Below are positions 1 to 11,909 of a DNA stretch of 64,000 nt, in pieces. The stretch is from contig NC_053492.1 in NCBI RefSeq assembly GCF_905171775.1, forward strand, positions 329,370,720-329,434,719, in the 5' to 3' direction. Every line of letters begins with the position of its first letter. The stretch's first letter is position 1. The position numbers and the translations under genes are program-made. This stretch comes from Rana temporaria (taxonomy: Eukaryota; Chordata; Amphibia; Anura; Ranidae). The notes beneath the pieces are model-generated. The model saw nothing but the letters and a program-made list of their open reading frames with translations. It made no database searches and was not told the origin of the DNA.

Positions 1-160
1 ACAATTGCTGACACAGTGGCGACAATTGCTGCGCACAGTGGCTGCGTTTGATGGCACAGTGGCTGCGTTTGATAGGCACAGTGGCTGCGTATGATGGGCA
101 CAGTGGTGGCAATTGATGGGCACAGTAGCTGCATTTGATGGGCACAGTGAGGCTGCAATT
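1..160. repeat. minisatellite, about 22-24 bp unit
   Basis: Degenerate tandem copies of a unit built on GCACAGTGGCTGCGTTTGATG fill the left edge and continue off the window. Just after it, at about 190-218, the sequence CTCAAAATTTTGAGCACCAG resembles the right end of a non-autonomous hAT element, so the array may be the interior of such an element. That second point is a weak inference. Confidence 0.75.
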
Positions 161-222
161 GATGTGTTTTTTTTTCGTTTGTTTGCGCTCCTCAAAATTT
201 TGAGCACCAGCTGCCAATGCTA

Positions 223-505
223 AGAAGTGTTATAAATCCCTGTCAGGGGTACTGCATTTAGTGGTAAAAGGGTTTTGGGTATTATTCAGAGTTTGAAATG
301 GATCGGCCATAGATCCATTGCATATCTGTTTCCTATTACCAAAGATCAGCCATGCTGACACGTGTAGTTCCATAGCTCTAAAGGGTAAAGGTCTGATGCT
401 ACTTTGAGTAGACTTGTGTTTAGGACTGCTTAAACCCCCTGCTGTTATTGTAATTAGTTACACGCCCAACCATGCCTGGCTGTACAAGGTTGCATTGCCT
501 TAGGC
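223..505. other. no recognised feature
   Basis: Ordinary AT-balanced sequence with no convincing ORF. It is probably continuous with 1247-2689, since the hAT MITE between them is a clean insertion. Confidence 0.4.
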
Positions 506-1238
506 CAGTGTTTCTCAATTATTTTCTGTCATGCCCCCCCTAGGAAGAAGAAAACATTTCGGGCCCCCCCGCGCGACTGTAAATAGTATCTTTTGTCTAT
601 AAAATTGTTATTGCTCTATACGGTTTTTAGGTGAACCTCCACTTTAAGCTGATAACTGCGCGTTGGTTTTTGATCACCTCTGCGTTTTATTTTTTTCCTT
701 TTTTTTTCAACAAAAGATAAATTTTGACTTTTTTTTAACGTTTTTTTTTATAAACTGGCCCTCCTCATTGGAGTACAGGTGAGGTGGGAGGAGGGAGGAG
801 GGGACGGGCGGCCTTACCTTTACTTTTCTTCAGCGCACTGTGTAAGGCGGCAGTCTGTCAGTCCCGTCCTGGTCCCGCCGTTAGAATTTGAACTGCATGC
901 CTTACGCATGCATGCAACGGTGCCGCGCTACCACCTGACCACCTGACCACCTGACCTGAGACGCGGAGGAGGGAGGAAGAGAGGGCGTGCGTGCCAAGGG
1001 GACCAGACAGTGTCAGACACTTCGGGCGCGTCGGCGCCACCCCCCCTCTGCAGCGCCGGGGTGCCGTGCAGATCAGCATCCCCAGCATCCCCGCACACAT
1101 CATTGCAAAGGCCGGCCCTGGTCGCTATGGCGGTAGTTCCGCCACTGGCTGGAAACGGGGGATAATTGCCAGGTCACCCCCCTTTACGGAGCCTCGTGGC
1201 CCCCCAGGGGGGCTCGCCCCACTATTTGAGAAGCACTG
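506..1238. mobile_element. hAT-type MITE with 8-bp TSD
   Basis: The ends read CAGTGTTTCTCAA and TTGAGAAGCACTG (inverted). The flanks are perfect 8-bp duplications, CCTTAGGC, at 498-505 and 1239-1246. The 8-bp duplication and CAGTG termini are typical of hAT. There is no transposase; the interior holds C-rich and G-rich tracts plus a stretch near 650-760 resembling the TTAA MITEs found later in the window. Confidence 0.9.
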
Positions 1239-1246
1239 CCTTAGGC

Positions 1247-2689
1247 TAAGGTATGCTAGTTCACACCTGTTTCCTTCTGTGTCACCATGCAATCCTATTT
1301 TCTCCTAGAGTTACCTGTTTGTCAGTTTTTATGTGGCTATTTGTTACCAATTGCCTAATGAATATCTGTGTGTTTCGAGGCACACCGGTCGGCTCGTGTA
1401 CCCTCTACTGTTCAGTGATCCCGGCGCCTCAGGACTGCAAGGGATTTTTCTTAGTCTATTGGTCAGTTGTGTCTCATAGCAGCAGTTCCTTGAGCTGGAT
1501 ACCCATTATGCAATTTTTGTTTTCCAATTTCTTTTAGATTTACCTGCAGATGTGTGATATGAGGGCCTGCCTGATTGCATACAAGTTGAGCGTGTATAGG
1601 TCTGGCCTCATATTGTATAGTTTTGGTTGAGTCTGGAGAAAAGTTGTGCAGGAAGATTGTATGGGGTGATACCAGCTCTTGGCTGTTCCAAGGGCCCTCA
1701 CTTCCGATATATGTGTGGGCATGCAGTATTCTCCTCAGTTAATACCCATAGGTGTCCTTCCTGTCCTAGATTACTTGTGTACCTTAACTGGTTGTCTGTG
1801 TCTTGCATGCCAAGAAGACCAGCGCCCCAGTGTGGCACTAGGCTCCTGTTTTTCATGTGAGTCCTGTCTGAATAGTGTAGGCCGTTTGTTTTGTAGGGGA
1901 GAAGGATAACATTGTCTGATTACCGAATTGATAGTGGAGGGAGAAGGTGTGCAGCCTCTATGAGGGATCGGGTGTACCTGGTGGCAGGTGGTTTTCAATC
2001 CGGGTATCCAGACTATTTTTTCATACTTAGGAAAAAGAGAGGCTTAATGGCGACAGTCTTTGGAGCGGGAGGTGGGTCACTGGGTACCGTAAACACTATG
2101 GAGCTGGAGATTATCAGGAACACATTGGGAGACCCTGGGCTACATATCAGGGAAGGGTTAGGAAATCCAACTTGTACTATTCGCATCCCTAATGGCAGGG
2201 ACGGAATATTGTGCATATATCACGGTCAATGTGGGTATCCTATCAGACTCTACTGGGTTACACCCTGGAGTCCATCTTGTTCTGAGGGTTTTGAGTCCGG
2301 ACAGGAATTGAAAGAAGGAAATGTTTTTTTAATGTGGGACATGTAAGACATAACTGAATATGGTGCAGGTACATATGGAGACTGGTACCTATGCATAATA
2401 AGGTGTATGTTGGCCAGACTAGGGTACCAGGTAACACATCAAAGGGGGGAAAACTTCCTCGTAGAGGCGGTGTCTCAAGCTTGGCAGTCCTATTGAGAAG
2501 CTCTCGATTACTGGACATGTGGGAGATACACCTAGTTGATGCCTCACCTGAGAGGTTGAATCCCTGCATGGGTAATGCCAGTAACTACATACAGGAACAT
2601 GCCCTGTTAAATAAAGGGAATAAACGCTGGCTAACAGGGTACGGTATGCCTTCACCACATGGCGCTTCAGCATCTTACAGTGGTTGATA
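1247..2689. other. unassigned sequence, no recognised gene
   Basis: About 1.4 kb with no terminal repeats or family I recognise. One forward open frame of 144 codons (1912-2346) resembles no domain I can name. A pyrimidine-rich stretch ending in TTTTAG near 1535 looks like a splice acceptor but has no partner signal I can defend. Confidence 0.3.
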
Positions 2690-3060
2690 AAATAGGATTT
2701 TTTGTACTCACCGTAAAATCCTTTTCTCTGTCGTCCATGGACGGACACAGTCTTCAAAGTCTTGACATGTGGGTTATGTTCCTGTTCATAGGAGAGGACT
2801 AGGCATAACATGTTAGATATTTAAATACATGTTACTTTAACAGAGTTGAACAGCCCTGCCCAGGGGGCGGTCCCTCCAGACATAACCCTCCTCCCTGCAG
2901 CATGCAGCCTCAGTTCGTAACAAGCAGTACAAACCTAGAAAGGAGGGGTGGGTGCTATGTCCGTCCATGGACGACAGAGAAAAGGATTTTACGGTGAGTA
3001 CAAAAAATCCTATTTTCTCTTATTGTCCTTGGACGGACACAGCCTTCAAAGTCTTGACAT
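2690..3060 (-). repeat. DIRS copy 1 terminal inverted repeat and internal complementary region
   Basis: The run beginning AATAGGATTTTTTGTACTCA returns in reverse complement at about 2958-3018, followed directly by a second copy of the GGACGGACACAGCC motif. This layout, an inverted end followed by a circle-junction-like segment, is the DIRS arrangement of 3' repeat plus internal complementary region. Confidence 0.75.
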
Positions 3061-3173
3061 ATGGAACGTCCTCAAGAAGTGTCAAAAAACGAAGGGTTGG
3101 GAACAGTATCAGAAAAAAACAATTTAACTTCACTTCAAAACAAGCAGAGCTCCTCAACGGAGGAGTTGCAACT

Positions 3174-3536
3174 TTAAACTGCCGCCTGCAAAACCTTGCG
3201 GCCAAAGGAAGCATCTGAAGATGCACTCACATCAACCTTGTAAAATTTGGAAAAGGTGTGAACGGACGACCAAGTCGCCCCCTTACACACCTGTGAGACA
3301 GACGCTTGATGTCGGAAAGCCCAGGAAGCACCAATTGCCCTGGTTGAATGTGCTGTGACCGGAAAGGGGGGCGCCCTCCTTTTAAGAGCATAGGCCTGTA
3401 TGACGGTCTGCCTGATCCACGAGAAATGGTGGCGATGAGACTGCCAGGCCCTTTTGTGGACCAGGTACCGACACAAAAAGTCTGAGATAGTGTCAAGAGA
3501 GGAATCTCTCTGATGTTTTCAAAGGGAGGTTGCTGA
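3174..3536 (-). pseudogene. DIRS tyrosine recombinase, C-terminal fragment
   Basis: This reads on the reverse strand as the C-terminal catalytic end of a DIRS tyrosine recombinase, the enzyme that integrates the circular cDNA. An open frame from about 3476 down to 3174 contains AHSTRAIGASWA (the HxxR box) and ATWSSVHTFSKFYKVD, which carries the nucleophilic tyrosine in the FY pair. The N-terminal half is missing because the L2 insertion begins at 3572, and no start codon of its own is implied. Copy 2 shows the same region with frame breaks. Family assignment is confident; activity is not expected. Confidence 0.8.
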
Positions 3537-3662
3537 AGAACCAAGAGCACCATATTCAGATCCCATGGAGGAATGAATGAATGAATGAATGAAAAACTTA
3601 TATAGCGCGGCACATGCGAACTGAATCGCCTCTGGCCGCTTGATGTTTCGTGTCTCATGACA

Positions 3663-6604
3663 TCAAAAGAGCAGAGTTTTAATCTGTCTTCTGAAAGTCA
3701 GGTGGTTTTCCTCCAACCGAACGCTGGTTGGTAAAGCGTTCCATAGTCTCGGACCTTGAAAAGCAAACCTTCTTTCTCCTTTGGACTTGTATTTGGTTTT
3801 TGGCGCCTTGACCAGATTTTGGTCAGTGGATCGCAGAACGCGATTAGAATTGTGAGGTTCTATCTTGTCGCAAAGATATTGCGGCGCCTTCCCATGGATG
3901 CACTTATGTGTCAGGCAGAGTGCTTTAAATACAATTCTGTCTTTTACTGGCAACCAGTGAAGGGTTCTCAGCGAAGGTGAGATTGATTCCCATGTCCTTT
4001 TCCCAGTCACCAGTCTGGCGGCCGTATTCTGTACGACTTGCAGACGAGCGATTTGGTACTTTGGGAGCCCGAGGTAAAGGGCATTTGCATAGTCCAGTCT
4101 GGAATTCACGATTGTTCCCACCACGACTGCTACGTCTTCTTTGGGGATAAATGGAATAAGTCTGCGTAGTAGGCACAACAAATGGTGCGATCCGCTGACT
4201 ACTGACCCTATTTGTGCGTCCATTGTCATGAAGGTGTCAAAAATGACTCCTAGACTTTTGACTTTGGAGCTAGGGGTGATGCTTTGGCCCAGAATGGGCG
4301 GTGGTGTCCAGGTTGTTGCCAGTTGACTCTTTCGGCTGGCGTGAAACATAAGAAGTTCTGTTTTGGAACTGTTGAGTTTAAGATAACTCTTAGTCATCCA
4401 GTTTTCTATCGAAGAGAGACATTTCTCTAAACTGAGATGATGATCCTTTTTGTTGCAGATGCGAAAATACAATTGCGTATCGTCTGCATAAGAGTGATAA
4501 AGTAGTTCTTGGCTACTGATAATATCAAAGAGAGGGCGAAGATAGATGTTGTGCGTTTTTCCGACGTGAAAGATCCCAGTTTCACTGTTTGTGATCGGTT
4601 TTCAAGAAAGGACGAAAACCATGGTAAATCACCTTCTGCGATTCTGGCTACCTCGGCCAGTCGCATCAGTAACATTTTGTGGTCTACTGTGTCAAAGGCT
4701 GCGCTTAGGTCTAGCAGAACCAGGAGACAGGATTCTCCCTCGTCTGCGGCCTCGAGGGCATCGTCCCATATTTTGAGTAAGGCCGTTTCTGTCCTGTGTC
4801 CGGGACGGAAACCTGATTGAAATGGATCGAGTAGATTGTGGGTATCCAGATGCTGTTGCAGCTGTTGTACCACTATTTTCTCCATTATCTTGGAGAGAAT
4901 ATTTAGGCCTGTTATGGGGCGGCGGTGAGTTGGGTCCTTGGGATCCAAGTTAGGTTTTTTCAAGATGGGCTGGATTGTGCCCTCTTTCAGCAGGGATGGC
5001 ACTATGCCTTCCTTAAATGACTGATTTATAAGCTGTGTGATGGGAGGCGCCAGAATGTCGGCGCATTCCTTCAGCAGCTTGGTGGGAATGATGTCATTGG
5101 GTGCTGTGCTGTTCCGCAACGCACCAATGATATTTTTGGTGGTATCGATGGAGATGGGTTCCAGAGTGAACTTAGTTGATTGTAGAAGGTTTCTGTTGGT
5201 GTTTTGTAGTTGATTGAAGAGGGGGCTGAGGGGGGTATTATTTTGCAGAATACTTACCCGGATTCTTTCGATTTTGTCGATGAAGAAATCCGATAGTTCA
5301 TTACAGAACTCTTGGGTGTCTGAATTGGGGACTTCAAGACATCCCGGATTCATGGTCTGGGTGACCATCTTGAAGAGTTCTCGGGGGCGGTTCATGGCGC
5401 TGTTAATCGTCATAGAAAAATGATGTTTCTTGGCTTTGAAGATTTCTTTATGATATTGTGTTGTTATTGCTTTGTAGATGATGAGGTGATCTTCTGAAGG
5501 GCTTCTTTTCCAGGCGGCTTCCGCCCTTCTGCGCTCTTGCTTCAGTAGGGACAGCTGGTTGTTGAACCAGCCGGACTTTTTTTCCCGGATGCGGACTTTG
5601 CGTTTTGGTGCTACTAAGTCGGCTGATTGTAGCAGAGCTGCATTTATGGCATCCAGTGTATCTGAGGCTGTTAACTGAGGATGAATAGTTTCGATTCGGT
5701 TTCCCAAGGTAGATTTGAAGAGTTCCGAATGGAGCTTCTTCTGAGATCTAGTCCAGTGTATTGTCACCGGCTTGGGTGCTTTTATAACTGGTGGAATTTT
5801 GGAAATTATGAAACTAATTGCATGGTGGTCTGTCCATGGCAAAGGTTCATTTCCCAAAATGTTTATTTTCAGATTTTGTCTGAAAATTAGGTCGAGTGTG
5901 TGACCTGAAGCATGCGTGGGTCCTAATATAAGTTGCTGTAGTCCTAATCCTTCCAGGTGATCGATGCAGGCATCCGCAATGGGATCCTGTGAGGAGTTGG
6001 CCCACAGATTGAAGTCCCCGAGCAGCAAAAGATGTTTGCTGTTAAGGGTATAAGTGGATATGAACTCCGTTAATGATGGTAGAAGCTGCGATTTTGGCCC
6101 AGGTGGCCTATAGCAGAGGAGACTGTGAACAGTCTCCTGGGGGGAAGTTTGAAGTTGAAGAGTAAGGGTTTCCATAAATGGAAGAGGATTTTGAAGGACC
6201 GGCTTAGTGATTGCAATATGAAACTTATGGATCACCGCCAGGCCTCCTCCTCTTTGCCCTATTCTGTTTTCCGTTATAATTCGATAATTTTCTGGCACCA
6301 ATTCTCCAAGAATGGTGTTGCAGTCGTCTGAAAGCCAGCTTTCTGTGATAAAGAGGCAGTCTAGATCGTTTTGTAGTAAGAAATCGTGGATTTCTGATCG
6401 GTGTTTTACTGCCGATCTTGTGTTGATCAAAGCACATGATATGTGCTTGAGCTGGGTTAAATGGTTGAAATTTTTGATGGTCGATCGTCGATCGAATCTC
6501 AAAAGTTGGTCTATTTTTAAGGCCTTTTTGGTGACGGCTGGTAATACTGTTGCGAATTGACTCAGACCCCAAATCGTTTCTGCAGAGTATCGCAGTTTAA
6601 CCAT
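3663..6604 (-). pseudogene. L2 LINE ORF2: endonuclease and reverse transcriptase, broken
   Basis: Non-LTR polyprotein with an N-terminal apurinic-type endonuclease followed by reverse transcriptase. Visible motifs in order are FITESWL, LLLGDFNLWAN and a TDHHAISF endonuclease end, then RT blocks PTKLLKECADILAPPI, FQSGFRPGHRTETALL and LLDLSAAFDTVDH. The frame then breaks near 4560-4500: the run around the GVPQGS block is missing and SYADDTQLYF is found in a different frame from the preceding part. The last 269 codons (4472 down to 3663) hold the RT thumb and C-terminal region, ending in a TSVRLEENHLTFRRQIK-like tail typical of L2. The deletion removes a conserved RT block, so the copy is dead. 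Confidence 0.88.
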
Positions 6605-7449
6605 TGTTGCCAGTCACCGGGGGGGGGGATTAATTGCAATAGAGGGAAGATTCGATGAATCCTCTCGCTTGCCCTTGGTCCAGAGGAAGGCAAAAAAACC
6701 CTGGCAGTGCTAAGCCAATTTGCTGCCGCAGGGAAAAAAATTCCTTCCTGATCCCTGAAAGGCGATCGGACGAAACCCTGGATCAAGTACTGTTTGGAAT
6801 GGGGGGGGAGGGGGGGAAGAAGGGTGTCACTGTAGCTGAGGAGTACCAAGATGGCCGCCGACCGGGCCACAGGCCTCAGGTTTGGGGGCTGTTTGGCTTG
6901 GTGGGTATGAGCTGGTTGTTAATCCAGGGGAGGATGGGATCCTCCAGGGATAGGGGGATGATCCCTGACAATTCCAGGAAAATTTCCAGGCTGTCAGTGC
7001 TCCTTTTTGCGGCACGCCGCTAGGCCGCGGCTGAAGCCGCGGTCTTTCCTAATTGCGGCGGCCGCGAATAAGGCCTGGTCTGGCGCGGATGCGGGAAAGA
7101 GCCGCAGATCGCCAGAAAAAAGCGCTGCTATGCGCGGCGGGTGGCCGGGGTGATTATGGGTGACTGATTGGGGTGCATGCGGCTCTAAGAGAAGGTAAAC
7201 AGCCGCAATTTGGATCGCTGGAGTGGCTGTCCTGAAAAGGACGGTCACTAGCGATTCCTGGAGGTGGAAAGATGGCCCTGAAAGACAGGGTCCTATGGGC
7301 TGCAAGTTGATTCATGCAGCAAAGATTGTAGGAGCCTGCCTGCCTGTCTGCGGTGTCTAGCTGGCTATCTGTCTGGTCCCTGGAGAGAGCAGACTCGTCG
7401 GGAAGCGTCCTACTCCCTCACTGAACTGACACTGACTGATTATCCAGCT
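6605..7449 (-). other. probable L2 5' UTR with embedded dispersed repeat
   Basis: G-rich and containing CCAAGATGGCCGCCG. It includes AATTCCTTCCTGATCCCTGA (6739-6758), a phrase common in a dispersed frog repeat, so more than one repeat may be present. There is no convincing coding frame. Confidence 0.45.
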
Positions 7450-8075
7450 AAGTCTAAGAATAGGTGGTTTAAGAGGGGGAAGTATATGACACACCCCCTG
7501 CACACAGGAACCCACCAGAGAATGGGCCACCAAAGGCCGCTGGAAGAACACAGCTTAATGGTGCTTAAGGCAAGTTTCTGATCTACTCCACGCTGTAAAA
7601 ACAGCAGGACCCTGGAAACCGAATACGTCCGTGGACGCCACCCCATCTCCTCGCACAAAAAGATGTAGGCCTTCCAGGAAGAAGACTACCGTGCCCTCAG
7701 CATGGTTGAGATGACCGAGTCGGAAAAATCTCAGTCCCTTAGTACCTGGCTTTCAATAGTCATGCCGTTAAAGCCAGCAACTGTAAAGCAGGATGAAGTA
7801 TGGGACCCTGAGACAGAAGGTCATCCCACCAGGCGCACTAGATCGGCGTACCAAGGACGCTGGGGCCAATCTGGAGCGAATAGAATCATAGGGATCCCTT
7901 CGTCCTCCACTCTGCTGAGCAGCCGAGGAAGCAACTTCAATGGGGGAAAGGCATAAATTAGCCGATACTGACCCCCATGGGGCCACTAACGCGTCTGCCC
8001 AGGGATCTCTGGACCTGGCCACAAACCTCGACACTTTGCGGTTGAGGCGAGAAGCCAGGAGATCCACATCCGATT
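7450..8075 (-). pseudogene. DIRS copy 1 RNase H fragment
   Basis: The reverse-strand translation gives DVDLLASRLNRKVSRFVARS followed by DPWADALVAPWG, the C-terminal RNase H/connection region of DIRS pol, collinear with copy 2 near 11910-12260. It is cut at about 8075, so RT is absent. The frame breaks after the conserved block. Confidence 0.8.
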
Positions 8076-8440
8076 TTGTCCTCACTTCCCGCAAATACGA
8101 CAGTCAGCTATATCATCAGTGCCGCGCCTAACTGAAGCTTCTTCCCTCTGCCACTCAGATAGATTATAGAGGCTGAGCTGCTGGCTGCTGCTGAACCCAG
8201 GAGGGATGCATGAACGCACATGCAGGAGAGGAGTTTGTTATGTCGGATGTATGGAGGGAGGTGAGCTGGCAGCTTTGTGCAGCTACCTGTAATTGGGAGG
8301 GGGTGGTGAGAGCAGAGTCTGCAGCAGGGTGGGAGGCCAGTTCTGGTGCTGTGCTGCTAACTTCAGTTGCTCCATGCATGCCACTGCAAGTGGCTTCTGC
8401 AGTGATGGAGCAATAAATTAGGGCTCATTCACACCATTTT
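8076..8440. other. no recognised feature
   Basis: About 365 bp between DIRS copy 1 and the minisatellite. TAGGGCTCATTCACACC near 8418 resembles the ends of common frog MITEs, but no partner end was found. Confidence 0.35.
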
Positions 8441-8983
8441 CCACTTTTCTACCATGTGCACCCCTCTCATATACATACTACCACCCATACACTCTGCACC
8501 GCTTTCACGTACATACTACCCACCCCCATACACTCCGTACACTCCGTACCCCTCTCATGTCATACTACCCACCCCCATACACTCCACACCCCTCTCATGT
8601 ACATACTATCCACCCCCATACACTCCACACCCATCTCATGTACATACTACCCACCATTATATACACTCCACGCCCCTCTCATGTACATACTACCCACCCC
8701 TATACACTCCACACCCCTCCACCCCTCTCATGTACATACTACCCACCCCCATACACTCCGCACCCCTCATGTACATAATACCCACCCCCATACAATCCGC
8801 ACCCCTCTTATGTACATACTACCCACCCCCATACACTCCGCACCCCTCTCATGTACTTACTTCTCACCCCCATACTCTCCACACCCCTCTCATGTCACAC
8901 TACCCATCACCATACACTCAGCACCCCTCTCATGTCATACTACTCACTGCCATACACTCTGCACTCCTGTGATATAATACTAC
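8441..8983. repeat. minisatellite, about 42-bp unit (left part)
   Basis: Roughly a dozen diverged copies of a unit containing CATACACTCCACACCCCTCT followed by a CATGTACATACTACCCACC segment. Open frames across it come only from repeat periodicity. It continues at 9445-9640, beyond the solo LTR. Confidence 0.9.
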
Positions 8984-9444
8984 TGTAACTGCACCCCAAG
9001 TATGAAAGGGGTTAAAGCCATTTAGGACATTTCCTTTCTGAACACCAAGGCAGCTACTGACACGCCAGTCAGTCAAACAAGACCCATAAGAATTATTCTC
9101 CCCCAATAACGAGACAAAGCTCTGTCTTGAGGTTTCAAGCAGGACTGACAATCTTTATTCAAAAAAACACAAGTTTTATACACAGTCAAAAGAGGAGGTG
9201 CATCATATTACTCTGGAAATACACCATTACAAAAGGCAGACAGGTGGTTGGAGGTGATGACATAAGCATCTTTCAACTAACATGTTGAGTTCAGAATCAA
9301 ACAACCATTAAATAGTCTTTTACATATATCCCGGGGAATATTGTGGATAAATATTACTGTCCCATTTTAAAAGTAATCGAAAATATATTTTTAATGTCCA
9401 TTATTCTCTTGCTTACCCTGTGCCCAAAAGTGACTCTCGTTACA
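8984..9444 (-). mobile_element. solo LTR with 5-bp TSD
   Basis: 461 bp beginning TGTAAC and ending GTTACA, flanked by perfect ACTAC duplications (8979-8983 and 9445-9449). On the reverse strand it holds an AATAAA signal (9151-9156) followed by a T-rich stretch, which sets the orientation. There is no internal region. It resembles a retroviral-type LTR left by LTR-LTR recombination. Confidence 0.88.
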
Positions 9445-9640
9445 ACTACCTACTCCCATACACGCTGTACATCTCATGTACACACTACCCACCCCTACCC
9501 CTCTTATGTCATACTACCCACCCCCATACATTCCACCCCCCTCTCATGTCATACTACCCACCACCATACACTCTGCACCCCTCTCATGTACATACTACCT
9601 ACCACATACTACCTACCATATACTTTCCTCTCCTACACAC
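9445..9640. repeat. minisatellite, about 42-bp unit (right part)
   Basis: Same unit as 8441-8983, separated from it only by the solo LTR insertion. Confidence 0.85.
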
Positions 9641-10299
9641 CATTGTACAGTGCCATCATAATAGCATCATGGTCAAAGTAATGCACTGGGGCCCCTACTA
9701 GGGAGATGGTGACCTGTGGCATATAGTGGCTCAAGTATGCTACATATTGGTCATGGCTTTTAAGTCTGATTAGTAATTTTAGTCAGTTTTTCTTTTTTAC
9801 ATAAAAAAATGTTTTTGTTTTGTAAAGTCTCACTTTTTAGACAGAGAAAGGGACTGAGGGAAGAGATTCCCGAACTCCTTTCTCTGCAGCCTCAGCTGCA
9901 CTGCAGATGAATGAACAGGAGACAGAGGCTCCTCTCCATTCATAAACCAAAGCAGAGTAAACACAGTCACACACTCACTGAGTTCATTTAGAAAAGGAAG
10001 GTTGCTGGTAAATACCATATTTACCAGCCCCTTTTTCTGAAGAATGCCCACAGCAGTCACGGGTGAGAAGAGGAGGGAAGCTGGCAGTGCTGTGGGGGGA
10101 CATACAGTTTTATTTATTATTGCTTGAATTATTTTTCCCCATTATGGACTTGAGGGGGGCCTCATGTCTAAGTTTTGCCTAACGTAAGGTGACCAGATTT
10201 TTAAAATGAAATCCGGGGACATTTTTTTATTTTTATTGGCAAATTGTAAACTAAGCATATTTTCCTCAAATGATATATGCAGTGTATGTGGTATGTGTT
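9641..10299. other. no gene; fragments of dispersed repeats
   Basis: 9830-10060 resembles other repeat-derived sequence in the window (a similar run lies near 21760-21850). 10188-10225 (GGTGACCAGATTTTTAAAAT) is a phrase seen in common vertebrate repeats. No coding frame is supported. Confidence 0.35.
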
Positions 10300-10432
10300 T
10301 ACAGTGGGGATCGAAAGTTTGGGCACCCCAGGTAAAAATTTGTAATAATGTGCATAACGTAGTCAAGGAGAGATGGAAAAATCTCCAAAAGGCATCAAAT
10401 TACAGATTAGACATTCTTATAATATGTAAAAA

Positions 10433-10745
10433 AAATAGGATTTTATGCTCACCGTAAAATCTTTCTCTGTGTTCATGGATGGACACAGCCTTATCTTGAC
10501 AAAGTGGGAAAAGCCTATTTATCTTTTAGGAGTGACTAGGCAGAAATGTTAACTTCAAAGCAGAACCACCCCGCCCAGGGTGTGGTCCCACTGACTATAT
10601 CCCCTCAGCCTGCACCAAGCAATTTAGTTTGTAGCAAGCAGTACAGAAAAGAGAGGAATGGGTGCTGTATCCATCCATGAACTCAGAGAAAGAGATTTTA
10701 CGGTGAGCATAAAATCCTATTTTCTCTTTCGTTCATGGATGGACA
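10433..10745 (-). repeat. DIRS copy 2 left inverted repeat and internal complementary region
   Basis: 10464-10626 matches the reverse complement of 17597-17740 closely. At 10690-10745 the outermost left end appears inverted, reading into TCTCTTTCGTTCATGG, which is the inverted outermost right end. The two ends are thus joined head to tail inside the element, as expected for a DIRS internal complementary region. Confidence 0.82.
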
Positions 10746-10859
10746 CAGCCTTATCTTGACAAAGTGGGACGACCCAAAGCAGTGTCAAAATGAGGGGTGG
10801 GAAGCATAAAAATAAACTTAACCCCTAAACAGAGCTCCTCAGGAGTTGTAACGCTAAAC

Positions 10860-11060
10860 AGCCGCCTGCAAAACTTTGTGGCCGAAGAAGCATCCGAAGA
10901 TGCACTCACATCAACTTGTAAAGTTTAGTAAAAGGGTGGCCGGGCGACCAGGTCGTCGCCTTACACACCTGGGAAACAGACACTAGATGTCAGAAAACCC
11001 CAAGAGGCACCATTGCCCTAGTCGAATGCATCGTGATAGGGAGGTGCCCGAGCCTTTATG
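10860..11060 (-). pseudogene. DIRS copy 2 tyrosine recombinase remnant
   Basis: The reverse-strand reading gives VSQVCKATTWSP and then PFTKLYKLM followed by a stop, aligning with the C-terminal tyrosine box of copy 1. The conserved tyrosine is visible, but the surrounding frame is broken. The region from here to about 11900 should hold the rest of the recombinase, but it is too eroded to delimit. Confidence 0.6.
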
Positions 11061-11909
11061 GCGTAAGCCTGATCAGGATCTGTCAGGTCCACCTCGAAAT
11101 GGTGGCCAATGAGACCGCTGGGCCCTTCTTGGGACCAGCCACCGAAACAAACAGTGAGTCTGAACTCCGCAACGGATCAGTAACAGAAAAGTATATTCTC
11201 AGAGCTCAGACAGCATCCGAGGAATGCCACATCGTCTCCTTAGGATTCAACGGATGAGGACACAAGAATGGCAGTACAACATCTTCCTTGAGATGGAAGG
11301 TCGAAATGACCTTAGGAAAAATCTAATGCTGCGAACGCAGCACCATCTTATCCTTGTGGAAGATCAAAATGGGGAGCCTTTCATGACAAGGCTGCCAGCT
11401 CAGAACCCGTCTTAGCTGACCTAATAGCCAGCAAAAGGACACTTTTCTGAGAAAGTGTCAACAAGGGAACTTCCCTAATGTTCTCAAACGGTGGTTTCTG
11501 AGGCACCTAGAGGTCATGCCGTTAAGGCCATTGACTGTAAGCAGGATGCCGTATGGGACCTTGTGACATCAGGTACTCTTGTAGCGGTAGACGACAAGGG
11601 ACGTCTGCTATTCAAATCCCCACGGAGGTAGTGGAGGACGGACCGGAGGGGTCACATGCGGAACCCCCTGTAGAAATGTTCTCACTAGAGAGTGAGTCAC
11701 CAGGGGTCGCTGAAAGAAAACAGCCAGGGCAGATATCTGCCCCTTAATCGTGCTTAAAGCAAGCTCTTGGTCCACCCCGCGCTGTAAGAACAGCAGGACT
11801 CTGGACACCAAATAAGTCCGTTGATTCCACTTAATTTCCTAGCAAAGGGCTAAGCTCTCCAAGTGCGATAATAAATCCTCCTAGCCTTCCTCTGACAGGC
11901 CCGGGTCTC

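Larger units (their letters stand above)
3572..7449 (-). mobile_element. L2-type LINE inserted in DIRS copy 1
   Basis: On the reverse strand the element ends in an (ATTC)n tail (3572-3592 as AATG repeats on +), typical of CR1/L2 LINEs. The coding region is 3663-6604, and a G-rich probable 5' UTR continues to about 7449, where DIRS copy 1 resumes. The right boundary is placed by comparison with DIRS copy 2 and is good to about 15 bp. I saw no clear target duplication. Confidence 0.75.
2690..8075 (-). mobile_element. DIRS retrotransposon, copy 1 (broken, L2 inside)
   Basis: A reverse-strand DIRS-type element. It has a terminal inverted repeat and internal complementary region (2690-3060), the C-terminal part of a tyrosine recombinase (3174-3536), and an RNase H tail (7450-8075). 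Aligning by eye to copy 2 (10433-17766) shows collinear order, with an L2 LINE inserted at about 3572-7449. Everything 5' of RNase H (RT, gag, far inverted repeat) is missing. DIRS elements integrate with a tyrosine recombinase rather than a DDE integrase. Confidence 0.85.

Noticed and set aside
8454..8977. 172-173 codon ORFs rich in Pro, Tyr and His
   Set aside because: Minisatellite of 42-bp type; two frames give the same biased peptide.
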